Shown one piece after another: positions 1-6,183 of a stretch of DNA of 13,432 bases. Under the pieces are notes generated by a model that had not been told where the DNA came from, did no database searches, and saw nothing but the letters and a program-made list of their open reading frames with translations. The stretch comes from Patescibacteria group bacterium. Lineage in GTDB: Bacteria > Patescibacteriota > UBA1384 > XYA2-FULL-43-10 > 1-14-0-10-43-13. Location: the NCBI GenBank assembly GCA_022705465.1, contig JAKJEK010000010.1:1-13432 (forward strand), in the 5' to 3' direction. Position 1 is the first letter of the stretch; each line of letters opens with the position of its first letter. The position numbers and the translations under genes are program-made.

Positions 1-1386
1 GGCAATAAGATTGGATTGTACGTACTGGCTTTATTTGCCCTTTATCCGGATATAATTGCACATGGTCGTCTTGTCACCACCGATATTGCCGCTGCGTTTG
101 GTTATATTATTACCATGTACTACTTTGATAAAGCGCTAACCCAGAAAACGTTTAAGTATATTGTGTACGCTGCGATTGCGTTTGGTGTTGCCCAATTGCT
201 AAAATTTTCGGCATTTTTACTATTTGGCGCTCTACTATTCCTGGTCTTTATCCGTGCCTATATTGAGAGGCATGATGGTTTTAGTAAGCAACTATGGCAA
301 TATCTGAAGGCTTATTTCCTGGTCTGCATACTATCTATCATCGTAGTATGGATCGCATACATTCCCTTTGTTTGGAATACGCCAACAGGTATTGAACATG
401 AGGTAATCGATAGAAATATCACGATGGAGCCAAGCCGGGAATGGATACGCAATGGCCTCCATGTCCTAGAAAATAATGTGGTTACACGAGCACTCGGCCA
501 TTATCTGCTGGGAGTAGCCCTGGTGATCTACCGAGTAGAGGGCGGCAATGCAACGTTTCTTATGGGCCAGATTGCAGAGAAAAGTATCCAATGGTTCTTC
601 CCTATTGCCTGGTTTTATAAAACTCCATTAACCATCATTGCTCTATTGTCGATGGCTTTCGGCGTAATTGCAATCAAACGATTTGGCAGCCGAAGCGAGG
701 CCTCGAGAGTTTGGGCGCTTCTGATTCCTTTCGCAATTTACTGGGCCTTCACCCTGAAAGGATCTCTTAATATTGGCATTCGCCACCTAATTCCAACTAT
801 CCCGTTTGTTCTTATGCTAATCGGTTATGCAATTTACCGTATTAATATGAAACCTTGGAAGTGGGGCGTGCTATTGTTACTACTGGGCTTCCAGATATAT
901 CATACTCTGTCATACTATCCAGGTTTTATTGGGTACTTTAACAACCTAGTACCTCGAGATGAACGCCACAACTATTTAGTCGATTCTTCGCTCGACTGGG
1001 GTCAGGATCTACTGCGACTAAAACAATATATCGAAGCCAACGACATTAAAGAAATTAAAATCGATTATTTCGGCGGTTCTGTGCCATCATATTACATCCC
1101 ACAGAGTACGCCCTGGCACAGTCAGTACGGACCAACGACGGGTTGGCTCGCAATATCTGCCACGTTTTACCAGTCATCTAAACTATACGGTCCTAAAGAA
1201 GGAAAATGGTCATACCAATGGTTGGATGACCACGAACCTAAGGCGATTATTGGGGGCTCAATCCTGGTTTTTAACATCTCTGAGGAAGATTTAGAGAGAA
1301 GGCCTCCGGTCTCACCGTATCCGATTACATTTATTGATTCACCAGCTAAGACGCAGGAAGAAAAAGAAAGGAAAATTGAACTATGA
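1..1386 (+). CDS. GT39/PMT-like membrane glycosyltransferase, 5'-truncated
   Basis: This is the 3' part of a multi-spanning glycosyltransferase. The reading frame is open from base 1 and no convincing start is visible, so the N-terminus lies outside the window. The visible part has roughly eight or nine hydrophobic segments. Near the beginning AHGRLVTTD matches the loop typical of dolichyl-phosphate-mannose/ArnT-type (PMT) enzymes. The C-terminal part has DSSLDWGQDLLRLKQYI followed by DYFGGSVPSYYIP, a pattern I associate with bacterial PMT_2-type proteins. The N-terminal acidic DE/DD catalytic motif expected for the family would be upstream and cannot be checked. Such enzymes take sugar from a polyprenyl-phosphate carrier and transfer it to an acceptor on the outer face of the membrane. 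The stop overlaps the start of the next gene (ATGA), and that gene is a likely maker of the lipid-linked sugar. The acceptor (protein or glycolipid) is unknown. Confidence 0.85.
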   Translation, partial: GNKIGLYVLALFALYPDIIAHGRLVTTDIAAAFGYIITMYYFDKALTQKTFKYIVYAAIAFGVAQLLKFSAFLLFGALLFLVFIRAYIERHDGFSKQLWQYLKAYFLVCILSIIVVWIAYIPFVWNTPTGIEHEVIDRNITMEPSREWIRNGLHVLENNVVTRALGHYLLGVALVIYRVEGGNATFLMGQIAEKSIQWFFPIAWFYKTPLTIIALLSMAFGVIAIKRFGSRSEASRVWALLIPFAIYWAFTLKGSLNIGIRHLIPTIPFVLMLIGYAIYRINMKPWKWGVLLLLLGFQIYHTLSYYPGFIGYFNNLVPRDERHNYLVDSSLDWGQDLLRLKQYIEANDIKEIKIDYFGGSVPSYYIPQSTPWHSQYGPTTGWLAISATFYQSSKLYGPKEGKWSYQWLDDHEPKAIIGGSILVFNISEEDLERRPPVSPYPITFIDSPAKTQEEKERKIEL

Positions 1387-2114
1387 AAGAGGATGAGATA
1401 TATCTCTCGATTGTCATTCCTGCCTACAAGGAAGAGGAGCGCATTCACCTGATTCTCGATGCCATCTCCACCTATCAGAAGCATCACGACTTTGCGATAG
1501 AGACAATCGTTGTAGTTGACGGATCACCAGACAACACTGCTGCCACTGCCCTGAAGTATGAGAACAAATTACCTAATTTGACGGTCATTGATCGCAAAGA
1601 GAACCATGGTAAAGGCTATTCAGTTAAAGAGGGCGTACTGAAAGCAAAGGGGAAATACGTCTTATTCGCTGACGCCGATAATTCAACACCGGTTGAGCAA
1701 GCCGACAAATTACTGGAATTCGCAGAAAGTTATGATGTAGTAATTGGCTCAAGATACTGCCCCAATGGCAAGCTAGCACGACCCCAGCCAATCCACCGTA
1801 TTATTGGTAGCCGAGTGCTAAATATGATCATCCAGGCACTGGCCATAGCAGGTATCAGAGACACGCAATGCGGTTTTAAACTATTCGAATCCAAAGTGGC
1901 AAAGGAAGTGTTTAAGCGCCAAACATTTGAACGTTTCTCGTTCGATATTGAACTGCTAGCGATAGCAAAGCGACTGGGTTATTCGATAAAGGAAGTCGGA
2001 ATAACGTGGTACGACAATCCCCACTCAACTGTCAATCCAATCAAAGACGGACTGAGAATGATTCGTGATGCCTGGCAGGTACGAAAAAACATAGTTGCCG
2101 GCCTCTACAGGTAG
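1383..2114 (+). CDS. ALG5/DPM-like GT2 polyprenyl-phosphate sugar synthase
   Basis: A 243-residue soluble family 2 glycosyltransferase of the dolichyl-phosphate beta-glucosyltransferase (ALG5-like) type. The GT-A features are VIPAYKEE (residues 11-18), VVVDGSPDNT (43-52), the metal-binding DxD in FADADNSTP (Asp97, Asp99), DTQCGFKLF (160-168) and a C-terminal FSFDIELLAIAKRLGY (185-200). No TM segment is evident, whereas eukaryotic ALG5 has an N-terminal anchor. The expected reaction is NDP-sugar plus polyprenyl phosphate giving polyprenyl-phosphate-sugar on the cytoplasmic face. The ATG overlaps the upstream stop, and AAAGGA lies ten bases before it, so translation is probably coupled to the PMT-like gene. 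The pairing suggests donor supply for that enzyme. The sugar (glucose, mannose or other) cannot be read from the sequence. Confidence 0.88.
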   Translation: MKEDEIYLSIVIPAYKEEERIHLILDAISTYQKHHDFAIETIVVVDGSPDNTAATALKYENKLPNLTVIDRKENHGKGYSVKEGVLKAKGKYVLFADADNSTPVEQADKLLEFAESYDVVIGSRYCPNGKLARPQPIHRIIGSRVLNMIIQALAIAGIRDTQCGFKLFESKVAKEVFKRQTFERFSFDIELLAIAKRLGYSIKEVGITWYDNPHSTVNPIKDGLRMIRDAWQVRKNIVAGLYR

Positions 2115-2136
2115 CACACCATCTATCATTGAGTTC

Positions 2137-3195
2137 TTAGATGATTAGCATGGCATCACCGTAGGAATAGAAACGGTATTGTTTTGATATCGCTTCTTTG
2201 TATGCCCGCATAATGTTGGAGTGACCGGCTAGTGCCGAAACAAGCAATAGAAGGGTGGACTTTGGTAAGTGAAAATTGGTTATTAAGCCATCGATACATT
2301 TGAAATTATAGCCTGGAGTAATAAATATATTGGTCCACCCCTGCAGCGCGAATGCGTGTGGATTCTTGTCCATCTCAGCAAATAGGTGTTCTAAAACCCT
2401 GGTGGTAGTGGTACCCACCGCGATAATCCGCCGACCTGCTTCTTTGGCACGCAAGATAGTATTAAGCGACGAAGCATCTACATGGTAAAACTCTGAGTGC
2501 ATGACGTGTTGGTCAATACTGTCTTTGATAGGAGCAAAAGTGCCATAACCGACATGGAGGGTAAGAAAAACTGTCTCAATATTTTTCTGTTTTAAATCGA
2601 GTAAAAGACGTTCAGTGAAATGTAGACCGGCTGTTGGTGCGGCAACACTTCCGGGGGTGGAAGCGTACACTGTCTGGTAGTTATCTTTGTCATGCTCAGA
2701 TGGCTGAACTAAGCCCGTAGCTGATTCCCGACGTTTGCGAACAATATATGGTGGAAGCGGCACCTGTCCAATCCTGTCGATTTCTTTCATGAAGTGAGCG
2801 CCTATCATATTAAATCGAACCAGATAGTGTCCCGCTCTCTTGTCCTCTACCGCTGCCTCCAAAGGAGAGTCATCAAAGATTATTCGATTTGCTTGCGTTA
2901 TTTTTTTTCCAATTACCCGCCACAAGCCAGGCTCAACCTCATACTCTAACAACAACTCAACTTGGCCTCCGGTCATCTCTTTCCTCCCGATGAGCCGCGC
3001 CGGAATAACTTTTGAATTGTTCATAACCAAAACATCGCCTGGTGTTAAGTGTTCGGCAATGTCACTAAACCGGCGGTGCATAATTTGGCCGGTTTGGCGG
3101 TCCAATACCAAAAGCCTCGCTTGATCACGAGGCTCTATCGCTCGGTCAGCAATCAGTTCGGGTGGCAGGTGGTAATCAATATCGCTTAATTGCAC
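2137..3195 (-). CDS. queA: S-adenosylmethionine:tRNA ribosyltransferase-isomerase (QueA)
   Basis: QueA transfers and rearranges the ribosyl part of SAM onto preQ1 at position 34 of tRNA, giving epoxyqueuosine. Conserved blocks run through the whole protein: LSDIDYHLPPELIA at the N-terminus, GDVLVMNNSKVIPARL, VELLLEYE, HVGYGTFAPI, HVMHSEFYHVD, AVGTTTTRVLEHL, ITPGYNFKCIDGLITNFHLP, KSTLLLLVSALAG and YRFYSYGDAML at the C-terminus. At about 352 residues it is full length. Two GTG starts are possible. The inner one (3195) gives MQLSDIDYHLPPELIA, as in most family members. The outer one (3210) adds five residues. Neither has a clear Shine-Dalgarno. It is the last gene of the minus-strand ruv/que group, and its stop lies 22 bp from the convergent GT2 gene. 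No tgt gene lies in the window. Confidence 0.96.
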   Translation of the reverse strand: MQLSDIDYHLPPELIADRAIEPRDQARLLVLDRQTGQIMHRRFSDIAEHLTPGDVLVMNNSKVIPARLIGRKEMTGGQVELLLEYEVEPGLWRVIGKKITQANRIIFDDSPLEAAVEDKRAGHYLVRFNMIGAHFMKEIDRIGQVPLPPYIVRKRRESATGLVQPSEHDKDNYQTVYASTPGSVAAPTAGLHFTERLLLDLKQKNIETVFLTLHVGYGTFAPIKDSIDQHVMHSEFYHVDASSLNTILRAKEAGRRIIAVGTTTTRVLEHLFAEMDKNPHAFALQGWTNIFITPGYNFKCIDGLITNFHLPKSTLLLLVSALAGHSNIMRAYKEAISKQYRFYSYGDAMLII

Positions 3196-3231
3196 TGATG
3201 AGTTTCGCACTAATAATAAATTTAACTATTA

Positions 3232-3260
3232 ACTATACACAAATAGTTCCGTTTTGAAAA
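3232..3260 (-). promoter_or_regulatory. Candidate promoter for queA
   Basis: On the minus strand TTTTCA (3260-3255) and TATAGT (3237-3232) are separated by 17 bases, in the 68-bp or longer gap between the PH-domain gene and queA. The predicted transcript would start about 15-30 bases before the GTG with no Shine-Dalgarno. The same stretch carries a tandem TTAACTA repeat (3222-3235) and a short inverted AACTAT/ATAGTT. The match is moderate in AT-rich DNA, so queA may simply be read from upstream. Confidence 0.3.
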
Positions 3261-3278
3261 GGCCGGAAGGGAAACACA

Positions 3279-4139
3279 CTAGTCCAGGTCGATCACTTTC
3301 CCGTCTTTCATTTCATACTCGCTGGGTGGATGTGTTACACGAGGGGCCGAAACAGATTTTGCCTGACGGGTAGAATTAGGCTGCTGATGAGAAGAATGAG
3401 CATCCTCAATAGAGCGGGAAACTCCCTCTAGAATTTTTCGCTGGCGATCGGCTGGAATGACACTGTGAATGTCGTCTGGCGGAGAATTTGCAGGTCGGGC
3501 AGACGTCGGTGAGTGATCGTTAACAGCTGGTTTGGCAGTACTAATATCTGACCCAGCGCTATGGTTGGCAATGCAGCGAGCTTCACCAAGCAATTTATCT
3601 TTTACTGACCTATCCTTTGTGATCGCTGCTTCATGAAGGTCCAGAATTATCTTGGTAATTCGGTAAGGATGAACAATCGCCTCAAAGACAAAATTCGCCC
3701 GTTCGCCGGCAGTTTGGACGTTAATGTTGCCATAGTGAAACAGTGTTGGGAAAAAGCCAGATACACTAGCACTAACATCCTGGACTTGGTCGAGGTGCAG
3801 TTCAGAAATCTTTCGCTTGAATAATCCATTTTGTTCAATATCAACGATACGCTGATTGGTGATAATATCGATATCCAGATAGTAATCAGTAAAACCGAAG
3901 AGCAGTAACCCAAGGATTGTGAGCAAATAAGCACTACCGCCGACAATAATGATGTCTACGGCAACAGTTGTTAGAGAATCATAAGCGTAGGCTAGATAGG
4001 CAAACGCAGCGACCAACGGTAGTGCCATAAAACCGGCAATTAATATAAAAGGAATGTAAACTATCCAATGTTTGCGCAAGAGTAGGAATATCTCCTCGGA
4101 ATCCTTCTGGCTGGGAAAATAAATGCGCTTTTTGTTCAT
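3279..4139 (-). CDS. PH-domain (YdbS/bPH2-like) two-TM membrane protein
   Basis: A 286-residue protein with a short N-terminal cytoplasmic stretch, two hydrophobic segments (about residues 26-52 and 58-83), and then a bacterial PH-like domain (about 84-170). The domain contains YYLDIDIITNQRIVDIEQNGLF and KRKISELHLDQVQDVS, the hallmark beta-strand pattern of the membrane-flanked bPH_2/YdbS family. After about residue 175 the chain becomes Ser/Pro/Asp-rich and probably disordered, ending in EYEMKDGKVIDLD. The family is widespread, but its biochemical role is mostly unknown. The start follows the stop of the 65-aa membrane protein by four bases (TGA CAGG ATG), so the two are almost certainly co-translated and may act together. 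It sits between the QueH-like gene and queA without an obvious functional link to either. Domain assignment is fairly sure; function is unknown. Confidence 0.85.
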   Translation of the reverse strand: MNKKRIYFPSQKDSEEIFLLLRKHWIVYIPFILIAGFMALPLVAAFAYLAYAYDSLTTVAVDIIIVGGSAYLLTILGLLLFGFTDYYLDIDIITNQRIVDIEQNGLFKRKISELHLDQVQDVSASVSGFFPTLFHYGNINVQTAGERANFVFEAIVHPYRITKIILDLHEAAITKDRSVKDKLLGEARCIANHSAGSDISTAKPAVNDHSPTSARPANSPPDDIHSVIPADRQRKILEGVSRSIEDAHSSHQQPNSTRQAKSVSAPRVTHPPSEYEMKDGKVIDLD

Positions 4140-4143
4140 CCTG

Positions 4144-4341
4144 TCAGTTTCCTATTAATCTAATTGCAATATATAGCAGCGTACTAGCGACAATTAATAT
4201 TGATAAAGCAGTATAAACGGCGATGGCTGGTTTGGTCAGATCGCCAACATAACCAAACCGCCAGAGATGATAGATGGCAGCAATACTGTATATAAGGAAA
4301 CCGAGCAAAAAGATAAGATAAAAAATTAGAAAATACCACAT
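4144..4341 (-). CDS. Small two-TM membrane protein, unknown function (65 aa)
   Basis: A 65-residue protein almost wholly made of two hydrophobic helices (about residues 2-25 and 38-61), joined by the loop HLWRFGYVGDLTK. I do not recognise a named family. I chose the ATG at 4341 because it lies one base after the QueH-like stop (TAG T ATG), with GGAG just before it inside the QueH-like coding end. A longer in-frame version starting at 4434 would bury its first 31 residues inside the QueH-like gene and has no better start. The PH-domain gene begins four bases after its stop. The placement suggests a small membrane partner of the PH-domain protein, an inference from position only. The hydrophobic pattern, ribosome-binding site and tight spacing make it a believable real gene. 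Confidence 0.72.
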   Translation of the reverse strand: MWYFLIFYLIFLLGFLIYSIAAIYHLWRFGYVGDLTKPAIAVYTALSILIVASTLLYIAIRLIGN

Positions 4342-4342
4342 A

Positions 4343-4903
4343 CTACTCCATTTGATCGCTACAATATTCAGATACCGGCAAGTTGTGCTGCTTTGCATAG
4401 TGACGTCCGCTCCAATAGCCCTTGCGAAAATCACTGTAGAAAAACTTCAGGTCAAACTGTGACGCCACCTCTGAGCCCACTCTGGAGAGAACCGGGTGGT
4501 CCCGATGCGGTGAACAGAGGGTTGCAGAAGTAAAGTAGGTTATTCCATTTCCGATAGCACTACGAGCAGCACTATCCATGATCAAATGCGCGACGGTCTC
4601 TCGATGCTTGCGCTCTAATCTTGACCGGTCGGCAATATGCTTGATTGACTTATTATCGGTATATGGCACCATTAGCTGATTATATTCGTCTGGATTGTAG
4701 TCTGCAAGAATCAACTCAAGCTCTTTTTGTTGCGCTAAAGCTTGAACGCCAGTTAATAAATAGCAATACTCAACATGAGACAAATATGGATCATAATAAT
4801 AGAGCTTAGGGAGAAAGTTTGCTTTCTCAAGCTCCGAAACAAGATGGCTTGCACACCCGGCGCAACAGACGTGCATAATAATTGGTATTCGGTCCTGCTC
4901 CAT
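4343..4903 (-). CDS. queH: QueH-like (DUF208) epoxyqueuosine reductase homologue, cysteine-poor
   Basis: A 186-residue protein of the QueH/DUF208 family, which reduces epoxyqueuosine in tRNA to queuosine with an Fe-S cluster. Family marks are IIMHVCCAGCASHLV (residues 8-22, with Cys13, Cys14, Cys17), YYYDPYLSHVEYCYL (35-49), FTSATLCSPHRD (124-135), FFYSDFRKGYWSGRHYAK (154-171) and the C-terminal EYC at 179-181. Two usual metal-ligand motifs look broken. The central RCxxC(Y/F)xxR is here RSRLERKHR (93-101) with no Cys. The terminal YCGC is YCSD, keeping only Cys181. Placement downstream of ruvB and in the same strand group as queA fits a queuosine role. Because cluster ligands seem lost, the activity may differ or be absent, so the symbol marks homology only. 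The ATG at 4903 follows AAGCAGG and lies 27 bases after the ruvB stop. Confidence 0.78.
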   Translation of the reverse strand: MEQDRIPIIMHVCCAGCASHLVSELEKANFLPKLYYYDPYLSHVEYCYLLTGVQALAQQKELELILADYNPDEYNQLMVPYTDNKSIKHIADRSRLERKHRETVAHLIMDSAARSAIGNGITYFTSATLCSPHRDHPVLSRVGSEVASQFDLKFFYSDFRKGYWSGRHYAKQHNLPVSEYCSDQME

Positions 4904-4930
4904 AACCTGCTTAATCCGTATAAGGAAACG

Positions 4931-5968
4931 TTATAGTAGCGGTGACGACCCAGGCTGAACCGGAATGCCCAAGTGCTGATGGGCAGCCGGTGTCGCTATC
5001 CGGCCCCTAGGTGTTCTATTGATAAAACCAAGCTGAAGTAAGTATGGTTCAATAACATCTTCAAGCGTATCTTTGTCTTCTGCCATGGCAGCAGAAATTG
5101 TGTCAAGGCCAACCGGACCACCATTAAATTTATTAATAATGGTGTTTAAATATTCGCAATCAGTGCGGTCCAAACCAAGATGATCGATGTCTAGCCTCTT
5201 TAAGGCTTGGTCAGCAATGCCTCGATCAATGTAGCCATGGTGCTTTACTTCTGCATAATCACGCACCCGTTTCAAAATGCGATTAGCAATTCGCGGTGTA
5301 CGCCGGGAGCGGCGGGCAATCTCAGACACGCCGCTGTGATCAATCTCAACCTTAAGGAGTGAAGCGGATCGTTTCACAATTTGAGCAAGCTCATCATCAT
5401 CGTAGAACTCCAGCCGATATAAGGCACCAAAGCGATCACGCAAGGGAGATGAGAGCATGCCGATTTTTGTAGTGGCGCCGATCAAGGTAAACTTTGGCAA
5501 CTCAAGACGCATGGTCCGGGCAGATGGTCCCTTTCCGACAACCAGATCGATAACGTAATCCTCCATCGCTGGGTAAAGAACTTCTTCAACGTTTCGGTTG
5601 ATTCGATGGATTTCATCAATAAATAATATATCACCGGCAGCAAGGTTGGTCAGGATCGATGCCAAGTCACCAGCTCTTTCGATTGCCGGCCCGGACGTTA
5701 CCCTAATATTAGCCGACATTTCTCTTGAGATAACATGAGCTAAGGTGGTCTTGCCAAGACCAGGAGGTCCGTAAAGCATCAGGTGTTCGATAGGCTCCTG
5801 CCGTTTTTGGGCTGCTTCGATTAGTATCTCCAGGTTGCCTTTAATTTGTCGCTGACCAATATAATCATTCATCAGGCGAGGACGGAGTGTAAGCTCGAAC
5901 TCCTCCTCATGAACCGATGGGTCGTTAATCGCAACTTCTTCAATTTCAAATCCAGTATTTTGATCCAT
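4931..5968 (-). CDS. ruvB: Holliday junction branch migration ATPase RuvB
   Basis: RuvB is the hexameric AAA+ motor that, with RuvA, drives branch migration of Holliday junctions. The 345-residue sequence is full length. It has the N-terminal LRPRLMNDYIGQ (28-39), Walker A GPPGLGKTT (67-75), Walker B ILFIDEIHR (114-122), sensor 1 GATT (164-167), the arginine-finger region LRDRFG (176-181), sensor 2 RRTPRIANRIL (222-232), and the winged-helix GGPVGLDTISAAMAEDKDTLEDVIEPYLLQ-type end. The ATG at 5968 lacks a clear Shine-Dalgarno. A perfect TATAAT sits 30-35 bases upstream, so a short-leader transcript is possible. Unusually, it is separated from ruvA by 215 bp containing direct repeats. The QueH-like gene follows 27 bp downstream. 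No ruvC is present. Confidence 0.98.
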   Translation of the reverse strand: MDQNTGFEIEEVAINDPSVHEEEFELTLRPRLMNDYIGQRQIKGNLEILIEAAQKRQEPIEHLMLYGPPGLGKTTLAHVISREMSANIRVTSGPAIERAGDLASILTNLAAGDILFIDEIHRINRNVEEVLYPAMEDYVIDLVVGKGPSARTMRLELPKFTLIGATTKIGMLSSPLRDRFGALYRLEFYDDDELAQIVKRSASLLKVEIDHSGVSEIARRSRRTPRIANRILKRVRDYAEVKHHGYIDRGIADQALKRLDIDHLGLDRTDCEYLNTIINKFNGGPVGLDTISAAMAEDKDTLEDVIEPYLLQLGFINRTPRGRIATPAAHQHLGIPVQPGSSPLL

Positions 5969-5997
5969 GTACTATTGGTTACTAATCAGTCCAGTTT

Positions 5998-6026
5998 ATT
6001 ATAATGGGTATAATACCCCAGAGCAA
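5998..6026 (-). promoter_or_regulatory. Candidate ruvB promoter inside repeat copy 1
   Basis: On the minus strand TTGCTC (6026-6021) and a perfect TATAAT (6003-5998) are separated by 17 bases. This is an ideal sigma-70 spacing, though the -35 matches TTGACA only in its first three bases. The predicted start is near 5991, giving a leader of about 23 nt before the ruvB ATG. The palindrome GGGTATTATACCC fills the spacer, so a protein bound there would block the promoter. The whole -35 and spacer lie in the 39-bp repeat; the last three bases of the -10 lie just outside it. Confidence 0.45.
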
Positions 6027-6039
6027 GTTCTAAGCCATT
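6001..6039. repeat. 39-bp direct repeat, copy 1 (ruvB side)
   Basis: This 39-base stretch is identical to 6143-6181, base for base, and the match ends at a mismatch on both sides. It contains the odd palindrome GGGTAT-A-ATACCC (6006-6018), followed by CAGAGCAAGTTCTAAGCCATT. It lies 32 bp upstream of the ruvB start. The unit period is 142 bp, too long for a CRISPR spacer, and there are only two copies. The DNA beyond the repeats does not match, so this is not a simple 142-bp tandem duplication. Confidence 0.95.
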
Positions 6040-6090
6040 TGTTTCACAGCACCGTCTAGACTACGCTTGAACTCGAATTGAACGCCGTAA

Positions 6091-6103
6091 GGGTATTACA
6101 CCC
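6091..6103 (-). promoter_or_regulatory. Third, inverted copy of the GGGTrTAATACCC box
   Basis: Between the two 39-bp repeats the + strand reads GGGTATTACACCC, whose complement AATGGGTGTAATACCC closely matches AATGGGTATAATACCC of the repeats with one base change in the palindromic core. Only about 16 bases match; the rest of the 39-bp unit is absent. Three related boxes in two orientations within 150 bp suggest a protein-binding site or a folded RNA element. No regulator can be named. Confidence 0.4.
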
Positions 6104-6142
6104 ATTGTTACGCACCGTTTTGTTAAACTATTATATCTTGTA

Positions 6143-6181
6143 ATAATGGGTATAATACCCCAGAGCAAGTTCTAAGCCATT
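6143..6181. repeat. 39-bp direct repeat, copy 2 (ruvA side)
   Basis: An exact second copy of 6001-6039, beginning two bases after the ruvA stop codon in the direction of transcription. Its minus strand also carries TTGCTC with a 17-base spacer, but here the -10 position is the weaker TATTAC (6145-6140), so promoter activity is less likely than for copy 1. The GGGTAT-A-ATACCC palindrome is at 6148-6160. Confidence 0.95.
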
Positions 6182-6183
6182 GG

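Noticed and set aside
2120..2143. Terminator between the convergent GT2 and queA genes (CATCTA/TAGATG)
   Set aside because: Only a 6-bp AT-rich stem, overlapping the queA stop and with no T tract, so too weak to call.
6065..6086. Gram-positive-type SOS (LexA) box near ruvB, from two GAAC strings
   Set aside because: The two GAAC units are in direct rather than inverted orientation and wrongly spaced for GAAC-N4-GTTC.
6041..6129. attC-like or Xer/dif-like site in the ruvA-ruvB gap (GTTAAAC at 6122-6128; TTTTGTTAAAC resembling a dif right arm)
   Set aside because: The left dif arm does not match at the required spacing. The best partner for GTTAAAC (GTTTCAC) has a mismatch and the inner arms pair poorly. 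No integron integrase or cassette genes are in view.
6001..6181. Two-repeat CRISPR array
   Set aside because: Only two copies with a 103-bp interval, far longer than a spacer, and no cas genes.
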